Part shown: positions 53,931-64,000 of the stretch, in pieces
How positions within the stretch are numbered: position 1 is the first letter of the stretch
Layout of the letters: every line of letters begins with the position of its first letter
From: Limnomonas spitsbergensis
Lineage: Eukaryota > Chlorophyta > Chlorophyceae > Chlamydomonadales
DNA: 64,000 nt
Assembly: GCA_037349105.1 (NCBI GenBank)
Contig: JAYJMM010000113.1
Span: 1,860,001-1,924,000 of the forward strand
Direction of reading: 5' to 3'
Position numbers and translations under genes: made by a program
The notes under the pieces: model-generated
What the model was told of the DNA's origin: nothing
What the model saw: the letters and a program-made list of their open reading frames with translations, nothing else
Database searches by the model: none

Positions 53931-56900
53931 ATGGGCAACTTTAGATCTAGGGAGCCTGGACAGCCTGATGAATTAGAAGACCAGAGCGTGGGCTCTGGTC
54001 GGGGCAGCGGCTTGGCTAGCATGGAGCGTCAGTCCTCTGCTCTGCTTCTTGGACAGCCGCCCAAATCTGGGCCTCTAAGCGGCCAGGTGCCAGCAGATTC
54101 CTCCCTATTGGCAGTGAACCTGCCGGGCCTTGTGACCAAGTCCTGTGGGGTATCCTGCCCACCACAGGACCTCAGCAGCCCAACCCGGATACTACAACAC
54201 TCCCGCAGCCTTTCCCAGTCCGGCCCTCGCCGGCTGCCCAGTGTCGGGGACGCAAACGAGCTACTGGCCGCCGTTGAGCCGGTACCGAGCGGGACGTTGC
54301 GGGGGGGCTCCGCTGCTGACCTGGCTGCCACCGCTAACACTGCATCGCACAAAAATGTGTCTCCAGGTCCCACTGCGGCCCCTCCTGCCTCAGCTGCATC
54401 CGGGTCGTCGGTGCCTGTAACGCTGGCAGCCCACTGGATCGGTGCCGGTGATGTGGCCGCTGGCGAGGTGGACACCAGCAGTAGCATCCCCAACCAGAAT
54501 CTGGAAGGTGAAATAATTTGAGAAGATTCGGTGCTGGGCAGGCTGGACCTGATATTTTTAGTGGATTTTATTAAATCATAAAAGTTCAGCAGAGCATAAG
54601 ATTTAATGCAGGGGACAGGTGCCTGCACCGCTAAAATAGACTAGGACAGAGCGGACGAATAAGCAACTTTCCACCCCTGTTAGTTTTAGACCCTAACAGC
54701 AAACAACTGCACTGTGACGCAGGTGCAGGCAGCAGCACAGGCACAAATATGCGGCCGATGGATGTCCGTGAGGAAAACCTGTCACCACCAGCCGAGCTCA
54801 ACGACCGCATCAGCGCTGGTGGGGAGGCTATAGCAGGCAGCAGCGGTACCAGTGCCAGCACCGCGCTAGTCGCGGCCACCACCGGACCACGGGATCATCC
54901 CGATGCTAAGCCTAGCTTCGAATCTCCCCGAGCAGGCTACACTCCTCCCCAAGCTGCTGCGTCCTCCCTTGCACCAGTAGATCCAGTGGATCTGTCAGAT
55001 CCAGCGGATTTATCAGATCCAGCGGCTGAGCCCGCGGGGGAGGTTCATGTGCGTCGCATAACAGCGCCGCTTTCAATGCAGCCAAATCTACACGCCATGC
55101 AAAACTACGCTCATCCCTCGCACATGCGTGTGCCAGCTGGCAAGGGCTTGAGCGCTGATGGCCCACAGCTGGCGCGTCAGATCCGCTCGTTCAAGATCCC
55201 AGATATCTCAGACGAACAAGATGTAGACGAGCAAGGTGGGTATGTGTAGGCTGTACGGATCTGATCCCTGGTGTTGTTCACGGGGTCAGCAGGCAAGACA
55301 GATAATGATATAAATATATTAGCAGAAACCTTTGCCGGTGGCATGACAACTGGATCCCTCACAGCTACATCCCTCGCAGCTACATCCCTCACGGCTACAT
55401 CCCTCACAGCTACATCCCTCACAGCTGGATCCCTCGCAGCTAGATCTCTCACAGCTAGATCCCTCACAGCTAGATCCCTCACAGCTAGATCCCTCACAGC
55501 TGGATCCCTCACAGCTACATCCCTCACAGCTACATCTCTCACAGCTAGATTACTCACAGCTAGATCCCTCACAGCTAGATCCCTCACAGCTGGATCCCTC
55601 ACAGCTGGATCCCTCACAGCTGGATCCCTCACAGCTGGATCCCTCACAGCTGGATCCCTCACAGCTGGATCCCTCACAGCTAGATTCCTCACAGCTAGAT
55701 CCCTCACAGCTGGATCCCTCATAGCTGGATCCCTCACGGCTACATCCCTCACAGCTGGATCCCTCACAGCTAGATCCCTCACAGCTGGATCCCTCACAGC
55801 TGGATCCCTCACAGCTAGATCCCTCACAGCTGGATCCCTCACAGCTACATCCCTATCGTGCATACTTGAAATGTACCGCATCATGCTATCATATACCCCG
55901 TTTTTGACCCCCGCTTGCGCAGATGTATCACCTGGCCGGACCAGCATGGTGCCCCTAGCAGCGACCATAGCTGCTATGGAGCAGAAGCACATTGATCAAG
56001 GCTTGGTTGGCCCCTCAGCTTTCACAGCCTTACTGCAACCACCCCACAGCCCTCCAGCTGCCTCGGGGCCACAGCATCCCGAAACAGGCGAGGGACAGAT
56101 GCTGCCTTCAGACTTCCGGTCAGTGCTGCATCCACGACACCCTATGATAAACAGCGCTGGTAGCTCTCTGGCTGCCACTGGGCAGCAGGAGCAGCATGTG
56201 GCGGGTGAGGGGGGGATGCTGCCTTCAGCCTTCCCTGCATTGCTTCATCCACCTTGCCCCTTAAAGGGCAGCCCTTGCAGCCCTCCCGCTACCACTGGGC
56301 AGCAGGAGCAGCATGTGGCGGGTGAGGGGGAGATACCACCTTCAGCCTTCCCTGCATTGCTCCATCCACCTCGCCCCATAGTGGGCAGTCCTCGCAGCCC
56401 TCCCACTGCCACTGGGAAGCAGCAGCATGTGGCGGGTGAGGGGGAGATACCCCCTTCAGCCTTCCCTGCATTGCTCCATCCACCTCACCCCATTGGGGGC
56501 AGTCCTCGCAGCCTTTCAGCTGCCACTGGGCAGCAGCAGCATGTGGCGGGTGAGGGGGAGATGCTGCCTTCAGCCTACCCTGCATTGCTCCATCCACCTC
56601 ACCCCATGGTGGGTAGTCCTCGCAGCCCTCCCGCTGCCACTGGGCAGCAGCAGCATGTGGCGGATGAGGGGGAGATGCTGCCTTCAGCCTTCCCTGTGTT
56701 GCTCCATCCACCTCGCCCCATAGTGGGCAGTCCTTGCAGCCCTCTACCTACCACTGGACAGCAGCAGCATGTGGCGGGTGAGGGGGAGATACCACCTTCA
56801 GCCTTCCCTGCATTGCTCCATCCACCTCGCCCTATAGTGGGCAGTCCTCGCAGCCCTCCAACTACCACTGGACAGCAGCAGCATGTGGCGGGTGAGGGGG

Positions 56901-59900
56901 AGATACCCCCTTCAGCCTTCCCTGCATTGCTCCATCCACCTCGCCCCATAGTGGGCAGTCCTCGCAGCCCTCCCGCTGCCACTGGGCAGCATCAGCATGT
57001 GACGGGTGAGGGGGAGATGCTGCCCTCAGCCTTCCCTGCATTGCTACATCCACCTCGCCCCATCGGTGGCAGTCCTCGCAGCCCTCCACCTGCCACTGGG
57101 CAGCAGCAGCATGTGGCGGGTGAGGGGGAGATACCACCTTCAGCCTTCCCTGCGTTGCTCCATCCACCTCGTCCCATAATGGGCAGTCCTCGCAGCCCTC
57201 CCGCTGCCACTGGGCAGCAGCAGCATGTGACGGGTGAGGGGGAGATGCTGCCTTCAGCCTTCCCTGCATTGCTCCATCCACCTCGCCCCATCGGTGGCAG
57301 TCCTCGCAGCCCTCCAACTACCACTGGACAGCAGCAGCATGTGGCGGGTGAGGGGGAGATACCCCCTTCAGCCTTCCCGGCATTGCTCCATCCACCTCGC
57401 CCCATAGTGGGCAGTCCTCGCAGCCCTCCCGCTGCCACTGGGCAGCAGCAGCATGTGGCGGGTGAGGGGGAGATGCTGCCTTCAGCCTTCCCTGCATTGC
57501 TCCATCCACCTCGCCCCATAGTGGGCAGTCCTCGCAGCCCTCCCGCTGCCACTGGGCAGCAGCAGCATGTGACGGGTGAGGGGGAGATGCTGCCTTCAGC
57601 CTTCCCTGCATTGCTCCATCCACCTCGCCCCATTGGTGGCAGTCCTCGCAGCCCTCCAACTACCACTGGACAGCAGCAGCATGTGGCGGGTGAGGGGGAG
57701 ATACCCCTTTCAGCCTTCCCTGCATTGCTCCATCCACCTCGCCCCATAGTGGGCAGTCCTCGCCCCATCGGTGGCAGTCCTCGCAGCCCTGCACCTACCA
57801 CTGGGCAGCAGCAGCATGTGGCGGATGAGGGGGAGATGCTGCCTTCAGCCTTCCCTGCATTGCTCCATCCACCTCGCCCCATTGGGGGCAGTCCTCGCAG
57901 CCCTCTACCTGCCACTGGGCAGCAGCAGCATGTGGCGGGTGAGGGGGAGATACCCCCTTCAGCCTTTCCTGCGTTGCTCCATCCACCTCGCCCCATAGTG
58001 GGCAGTCCTCGCAGCCCTCCCACTGCCACTGGGCAGCAGCAGCATGTGACGGGTGAGGGGGAGATGCTGCCTTCAGCCTTCCCTGCATTGCTCCATCCAC
58101 CTCGCCCCATAGTGGGCAGTCCTCGCAGCCCTCTACCTACCACTGGACAGCAGCAGCATGTGGCGGACGAGGGGGAGATGCTGCCTTCAGCCTTCCCTGC
58201 ATTGCTCCATCCACATCGACCCATAATTGGACGCCCCTGCAGCCCTCCAGATCCTTCTAGGCAGGATCATGATCATCATTCAGTTATCGTACTAGGGAGG
58301 CCTGTTTCCCCTGCCTGTACCGCCCCTACAGATGTGAGCATCGAGGGTGGTGGTGAGCCTGGGGGTGTGGCGGTTGCCCCCAGCCCCATGCCCAGCTGTG
58401 TGGTGGATGCTGCCAGACTTCAGGCCAACCCCCTGTTCAGCCCCCTGCCCAGCCGTGTGGTGGATCCTGCCAGCCCTCAAGCCAGCCCCCTGCCCAGCCG
58501 TGTGGTGGATCCTGTCAGCCCTCAAGCCAGCCCCCTGCCCAGCCGTGTGGTTGATCCTGCCAGCCCTCAAGTCAGCCCCCTGCCCAGCCGTGTGGTTGAT
58601 CCTGTCAGCCCTCAAGCCAGCCCCCTGCCCAGCCGTGTGGTGGATCCTGTCAGCCCTCAAGCCAGCCCCCTGCCCAGCCGTGTGGTGGATGCTGCCAGTC
58701 TTCAAGCACCCCTGTTCAGCCCCCTGCCCAGCCGTGTGGTGGATCCTGACAGCCCCCTGGTCAGCAGTGTGGTGGATCCTGCCAGCCCTCAGCCCCGCTC
58801 TCAGCCGGCATCCGGTCCACGTGGTAGCCCTCCTGCACTGATGAGCCTTGTTGCCTCAGAGGATCAGAAGCCCAGCAGTGGTAGCTCAGCTGAGGCAGCA
58901 CAGCAGGGTGAGCAGCAACAAGACAAAGTGCTGTTTAGCCCAGGTGCCTTGGACGATCAGACGCCCAGCATCAGCAGCATCAGCCCTGGGCAAGCGGAGG
59001 CAGCAGAGCAGCAGGGTGAGCAGCAGGAGGATCAGCTGCAGGACCAGGCAATGTCAGTCCCGGCTGTGAGGGAGAATCTTAAGCCTATCTCCTTGGCCCC
59101 CGGGGGACCCACGCTGCCCAAGACGCTCCCAGGCACGCCGGACGACAGCGGCAGCTGGACGCGCCCACCCGCCGCTCCAATCGGCGCTCCTGATGCTGGC
59201 ATGCCCCTGGAGGCGCTCCCTCCCATCCCACCCGCACCTCCAATCGGCGCTCCTGATGCTGGCATGCCCCTGGAGGCGCTCCCTCCCATCCCACCCGCAC
59301 CCTTTATTGGCGCACATGGCACTGGCATGCCCCTTGAGGTGCTCCCTCCCATCCCAACCGCACCTCCAATCGGCGCATCTGGCACTGGCATGCCCCTGAA
59401 GGCGCTCCCTCCTATCCCACCCGCACCTCCAATCGGCGCACCTGGCACTGGCATGCCCCTGGAGGTGCTCTCTCCCATCCCAACCGCAGCTCCAATCGGC
59501 GCACCTGGCACTGGCATGCCCCTGAAGGCGCTCCCTCCTATCCCACCCGCAGCTCCAATCGGCGCTCCTGATGCTGGCATGCCCCTGGAGGCGCTCCCTA
59601 CCATCCCACCCACACCTCTGATTGGCGCTCCTGATGCTGGCATGCCCCTGGAGGCGCTCCCTACCAGCTTGCCTGCACCTCCCAGCACCACTCCTGATGC
59701 TGGCATGCCCCTGGAGGTGCTTCCCACCAGCAGCACCCCCGGCGTCCAAGCCGTTCCGGTGCTGCACCCTGCTGAGCTGTCCCGGCTGTTTTATCCTTTG
59801 GGCAATCCGATGCACGTCATCGTGCCATGGGACGGGAGCCCAGATACAGCCATCAAAGTGCCGGCATGGGCCCCTGCAGCAGCTACCAGCCAGCAGGTGG

Positions 59901-62900
59901 AGGAAGGAGTGGTGGTGCCGCTGCCGCCCTCAGGTGCCAGTGGCGGAGCAAGGTCCATCAACCTGGAGGGGGATGGGGTCCCTACATCAGCTGCCAATCA
60001 GCAGGTGGAGGAGGAGGAATCTGACGAGTCTGAATTGGATCCCGCTGCTGGATCTGTCCCTGTCAGATCTGGATCTGATACTGCTGCTGGATCCCTTTCT
60101 GCCAGATCTGGATCTGATACCACTGCTGAATCTCAAGCTGATATCGGTAGAATTCTGGCTCCTGTCTCTACTGCCAGTCGAAAACTTGAGGAGGCATCAA
60201 AGGTGAGAACGGCCCTGGACGTAGATGCCGTACCTGGAGTGGCAGGGCACGTGACAGATCGGGAGCCTGAATAGGAGCCTGAATGGGAGCCTGAAGGGGA
60301 GCCTGAATCTACAGCACCTGCTACGGACCCCGACATCAATGCTATTCCATAAGTAGGAAGACAGGGGGGCTTGGCTCTACAGGAACCTGACTCTTTTGAG
60401 ACGGCTGTTGTTGCCGCGCAGGTGGTTACGGGTCCTAAAGTGGCAGGGCAAACACGCGCGGCAGGCCAGGTGCCTGACGCTCGTGAGACAGCTGCTGCAG
60501 CTGCTGGGGTGGATACTGTTTGTGAAGCAGCAGGAGGGGGTACTGTTGCAGGCCAGGCGCCTGAATCTTCTGAGACAGCTGCCGCAGCTGCTGGGGTGGA
60601 TGTTGCTACTAAAGTAACAGAGCAGGAGCAAGTGGTAGGCCGGGTGCCTGATGCATCTGAGACAGCAGCTGCTGGAGTGGATGCTGTTCCTAGAGCAGCA
60701 GGGCCGGAGCGCGTGGCAGGCCAGGTGCCCGCCCCTTCTGTCACAGCCGCTGCAGCTGCTGGAGTGGACGCTGGTGCCAAAGCAGTAGGGCGGGAGCGGG
60801 TGGTAGGCCAGGAGCCAGCCTCTCCTGAGACAGCTGCTGCAGCTCCTGGAGTGGATGCTGCTCCTGAAGCAGCTGGGCAGGTGCGCGTGGCAGGCCAGAG
60901 AGCATTATTGAATCAATGACGGTGTATTTACAATGCACAGCAGTGCAGTTCAGTAGCATCTCAGTATCTTTCTATATCAAAAGGGAATCTCTAAACTACA
61001 GGTCTAACAAGATACGCGAAGTACATCAGCAGGACCTCCCCTAGGGATGTCCTTGCCTGATGGCACCCAAATGGAGCGCATGGGCAGGCATTAGAAACGA
61101 TATATTAATTGGTTTCCTGCTGATCATCCGTAGTCACATCTCACATAAATTGTAACTTTTGGAGCACCTACATATTTTTGTGTTAGTATACAGCTTTGCA
61201 TGCTGGGTGGAAGACTTGCACCTTGGTCACACTCGAAAGGAGCCAGTGTGAACTGTTCATCATATTCCAAAACAGGTGCTTACCTCTTCTGAGCCAGCTG
61301 CTGCTGCGCCTGGGGTGGATGCTGGTCCAAGAGCAGTAGGGCGGGAGCGTGTGGCCAACCTGGAGCCTGCCTCTTTCGAGACAGCTGCTACACCTGCCAG
61401 AGTGGAAGTTGGTCCTGCAGCACCAGGGTGGGTGCTCGTGGCTGGCCTGGTGCATGACTCGTCTGGGACAGCTGCTAGAGAGGATGCTTTTACAGCACCA
61501 GGGCGGGTGCTCGTGGCTGGCCTGGTGCCTGACACATCTGTGACAGCTGCTAGAGAGGATGCTGGTCCTAATGCAGCAGGGCGGCGGCGTGTGGCTAACC
61601 TGGAGCCCGACTCCTCTGAGACGGCTGCTGTGGCCCCAGAATCTGAAGATGCTCCGACAGCAGCAGGGCGGCGGCGAATGACGCGCCAGAACTCTGGCTT
61701 ATCAGAGACGGCTGTTGCAGCTGCTGAGGAGGATATCGTTCCTGAAACAGCAGGGCTGGGGAGCCAGTCAGTTCAGGTGCCTGACGCGGCAGGTCTGGGG
61801 GGCATGGCAGGCGAGGAGCCAGAGGCATCTGAGCTAGCTGCTGCACCTGCCGGGATGGATGCTGTTCCTAAAGCAGCAGGTCCGAGGGGCATGGCAGGCG
61901 AGGAGCCAGAGGTATCTGAGCTATCTGCTGCACCTGCCCTGGTGGCTGCTGTTCCTAAAGCAGCAGGTCCGAGGAGCATGGCAGGCGAGGAGCCAGAGGT
62001 ATCTGAGCTAGCTGCTGCACCTGCCCTGGTGGCTGCTGTTCCTAAAGCAGCAGGTCCGAGGAGCATGGCAGGCGAGGAGCCAGAGGTATCTGAGCTAGCT
62101 GCTGCACCTGCCCTGGTGGCTGCTGTTCCTAAAGCAGCAGGTCCGGGGGGTGTGATAGGCTTAGAGCCTGATTCAGCGGAGCAGGGGCGTGTGGCAGGCC
62201 AGGAGCCTGATGTGGCTGGTCTGGGGGGCGTGGCAGGCAAGGGGCAGGACTTTTCTGAGGCTGCTGCTGCGACTGTTGAGGTGGATGCTGTACATAAAGC
62301 AGCAGGTCCGGGGGGTGTGACCGGCCAGGTGCCTGACGCGGCAGGTCTGGGGGGCGTGACCGGCCAGGTGCCTGACGCGGCAGGTTCGGGGGGCGTGACA
62401 GGCTTGGCGCCTGACGCATCTGGGTCAGAAACTGCAGTTGTAATGGCTGGCAGAGCTGCAGTGGCTGCCGCAGCAGCAGAAGCGGCAGCAGCTGTTTTAG
62501 CTCTCCAAGCAGCCGCGCTTCAGGTGCCTGCCGACAGCTCAACCTTTCCATGCACAGAGGTTGACACCTCGACTCACTCCCGGCAGCCAGCCGCAGGTGA
62601 GTCGAAGGAGCCCAGCATCGGCAGCAGCGGAATCCCAGAGGCAGAACACCTGCAGGAGGGACAGCAGCAGCAGCAGCAGCAGCAGCAGGGCCAGGCCCGC
62701 ACATTGGGCCTGCTAGCGGATATCAGTCCTGCCTCTGCCCCGGGCGGTCCGGGCATTGCTTTGAGAGACGGCGGATCCGGGACGGTGGCCGCCTTGCCCA
62801 CGGCGGATTGCAGCGCTGGGCAGACACCTCCCTTTGCTTTCTCCCCTATCCCTGAGGATGAGGGGACGATGGCCCGTGCCTGGGATCCAGCGCCTCCCGG

Positions 62901-63687
62901 GGGCGCCTTCCCGCCGCGATCCACACTGCCCTGCTGGCCTGCGGAGGCCTGTCAGGAGCCAGATATTGAGGCCGCTGGGCCTTATGCTGCGGCCGCTGCT
63001 GCTGCGGATACAGCAGCGCTGAACCCAGCATTCAGAAGCGGGGATACCTTGCTGGTGCGCCCTACGCCGCCCTGCAGGTCAGGCGAGGCCGGTGGGTTGC
63101 TTGGCGCCGGGTCAGCTGCTGCTGCCTGGGACAAGAAGGTGCTTCTGTCCGCTTGGTGCGGCACTGCCGTGTCGACCTTGAAGCAGATAGTGCAGCCTGA
63201 AAGCACGGGCGGGGCGGCGGGAGTGGACGGCTCGGCTGCAAATGTCATCCGGTCTTGCCAGGTAGGTAGCAGGGGGGGAGGATGGTCTAGTCTGTGACCT
63301 CCAGTATTTTTTTGCATTAGGATACCTGTGGCAGGCCTAAACCCTAAACCCTAAACCCTAAACTCAGCCACCACTGGGCAGCCAGCACTGGGCCCATGGA
63401 AACCATATCTTGACCGGCCTACAGCCGGAAGCCCAAGCCGCAGGGCTTGCTGCACCAGGTCCCCCCCCTCGGCTTACCGTGGGACATGATGTAGCTGAAC
63501 TGTTGCTGAAACAACTAAACAATTTTGACGTTCACAGGAGGGCGTGGGAGTTGTACTGTACTCAGAAGGGCTTCCTTGCCTTGAAATCCCTGAAGCCGTT
63601 GAAGCTAGAGACTCCTTAGGGCCCGACTCCACAACCTGCTATTCTTCACCCATGATTATATTGCCTTTTTCAAAGCCTGGAAATTAG
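53931..63687 (+). CDS. Giant low-complexity repeat protein, 2,877 aa, predicted N-myristoylated
   Basis: Exons 53931-54507, 54723-55235, 55293-60202, 60383-60880, 61276-63261 and 63538-63687 total 8,634 nt; every junction keeps phase with GT...AG borders. The N-terminus MGNFRSRE fits the MGxxxS myristoylation signal with nearby Arg, so membrane attachment is predicted. In order: a Ser/Gly/Pro-rich head; a conserved-looking patch in exon 2 (LARQIRSFKIPDISDEQDVD); about 33 copies of a 5-residue SLTA(G/R/T) repeat; about 18 copies of a 38-residue repeat (PSAFPALLHPPRP core); LPSRVVDPASPQ repeats; nine 21-residue PIGAPDAGMPLEALPPIPPA repeats; and Ala/Gly/Glu repeats of about 28 residues in exons 4-5. 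It ends in a more complex tail (DKKVLLSAWCGTAVSTLKQI). No catalytic domain or membrane span. Function unknown; the last exon is the least certain. Confidence 0.65.
55357..55852. repeat. Exonic 15-bp minisatellite, ~33 copies
   Basis: The unit CTCACAGCTGGATCC (variants AGATCC, ACATCC) starts exon 3 of the giant protein gene and encodes SLTAG, SLTAR or SLTAT. The array stays in frame. The opposite strand also reads open (AVRDP), which is a shadow. Confidence 0.95.
56155..58240. repeat. Exonic 114-bp repeat, ~18 copies
   Basis: The unit encodes GSPRSPPAATGQQQHVAGEG plus EMLPSAFPALLHPPRPIV. Units alternate between EIPP and EMLP types in blocks, which suggests two- or three-unit higher-order duplication. 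One unit near 57740-57780 is shortened in frame. Confidence 0.95.
58430..58790. repeat. Exonic ~48-bp repeat, ~7 copies
   Basis: Encodes SPLPSRVVDPASPQA with V/A and D/S changes; frame kept. Confidence 0.9.
59170..59735. repeat. Exonic 63-bp repeat, ~9 copies
   Basis: Encodes PIGAPDAGMPLEALPPIPPA plus one residue; two subtypes (PDAG...LEAL and PGTG...LKAL/LEVL). Frame kept throughout. Confidence 0.9.
63330..63366. other. Interstitial telomere-type repeat, (CCCTAAA)3-4
   Basis: GCCTAAACCCTAAACCCTAA, ACCCTAAACTC: the Arabidopsis-type 7-mer, in the last intron of the giant repeat-protein gene, 5 bp from a family A copy. Confidence 0.85.
63367..63515 (-). repeat. Dispersed repeat family A, reversed copy
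   Basis: GCCACCACTGGGCAGCCAGC, CTTGACCGGCCTACAGCCGG, GCAGGGCTTGCTGCACCAGG and GACATGATGTAGCTGAACTG: one of the best-preserved copies, inside the last intron of the giant protein gene. Confidence 0.7.
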
Positions 63688-64000
63688 ATAGTTTTGAAGC
63701 CAGTAAATTATATATTTTCAGGCCATTGGGAATATCTCGGAAATATCTACATGGCAGTTGCATGTAGGGCTCGTCCCAGTCTAGGAAAATATAAGATACT
63801 CCTCGCTGATGTCATCCTCTCTAGGCCCAACTTTCCTTCACTGTGGCTGTCCTATTTAATCAAACAGTCCCATGCATCAGTGACGATGCGCCGCTGTATG
63901 GTACAAAATTAACCCAGGCACACATTTTGTTCCCCACCCGCCAGGCTGTTTTATTCCTGTCGCCCTCCAAGGCAGGCCCCGGCACTGAAACAGACCGCCA
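63688..64000. other. 3' flank of the giant repeat-protein gene
   Basis: Presumed 3' UTR and intergenic DNA. No further gene recognised before the window ends; an alternative continuation of the giant gene past 63687 cannot be excluded. Confidence 0.35.

Noticed and set aside
55177..58224. Minus-strand frames AVRDPAVRDLAVRD and AEGSISPSPATCCCCPVA
   Set aside because: Shadows of the exonic 15-bp and 114-bp repeats of the plus-strand gene, whose exon junctions keep phase.
63330..63366. A chromosome end or telomere
   Set aside because: Only 3-4 repeats, inside an intron with coding sequence on both sides; it is interstitial.

Overview
This is nuclear DNA of a eukaryote, most likely a chlorophyte green alga. 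Genes are split by many introns with GT/GC...AG borders. A plant HDA9-like class I histone deacetylase and a split CELF/FCA-type RRM protein are present. Proteins are rich in Ala, Gly and Gln and carry long low-complexity runs. One protein ends in a shortened MYND-like zinc cluster, a feature common in large algal proteins of unknown function. Short tracts of plant/algal-type telomere repeat (CCCTAAA, CCCTAAAA) and pieces of a non-LTR retrotransposon also occur. The species cannot be named from sequence alone.

Layout. 1-1.02 kb: the last exons of a histone deacetylase (+). 1.46-3.03 kb: a four-exon gene for a 142-residue coiled-coil protein (+). 3.67-6.74 kb (-): a splicing-regulator-like protein with filamin repeat, RRM and RS tail. 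6.74-7.08 kb: a divergent promoter region. 7.08-37.21 kb (+): one 16-exon gene of about 30 kb encoding about 1,290 residues. Only about 13% of this gene is coding, and roughly three quarters of its intron sequence (about 19-20 kb) is tandem repeat. 37.2-53.9 kb: a gene-poor stretch with a tRNA-Arg(ACG), LINE fragments, two dispersed repeat families, a repeat-protein gene (-, 45.8-47.1 kb), weak minus-strand exon candidates near 44 and 48.6 kb, and two exons of an RRM protein (+, 49.4-50.5 kb). 53.93-63.69 kb (+): a six-exon gene for a predicted 2,877-residue repeat protein with an N-myristoylation-type start.

The dominant theme is tandem repetition. In the 30-kb gene most introns hold a minisatellite, and in several the repeat unit contains a copy of the adjacent splice junction. 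The clearest case has 72 copies of the 5' splice site spaced exactly 38 bp apart without an indel. In the two repeat-protein genes the arrays are exonic, and every unit length I could measure is a multiple of three (15, 48, 63, 114 and 186 bp). Intron arrays use 23/24, 29/30, 37/38, 58, 59 and 81 bp. This contrast supports the exon/intron assignments and suggests one repeat-generating process filtered differently in coding and non-coding DNA.

No pathway joins these genes. The deacetylase, the RS/RRM protein and the CELF-like RRM protein are ordinary chromatin and RNA-processing components. The two giant genes have no function I can recognise.
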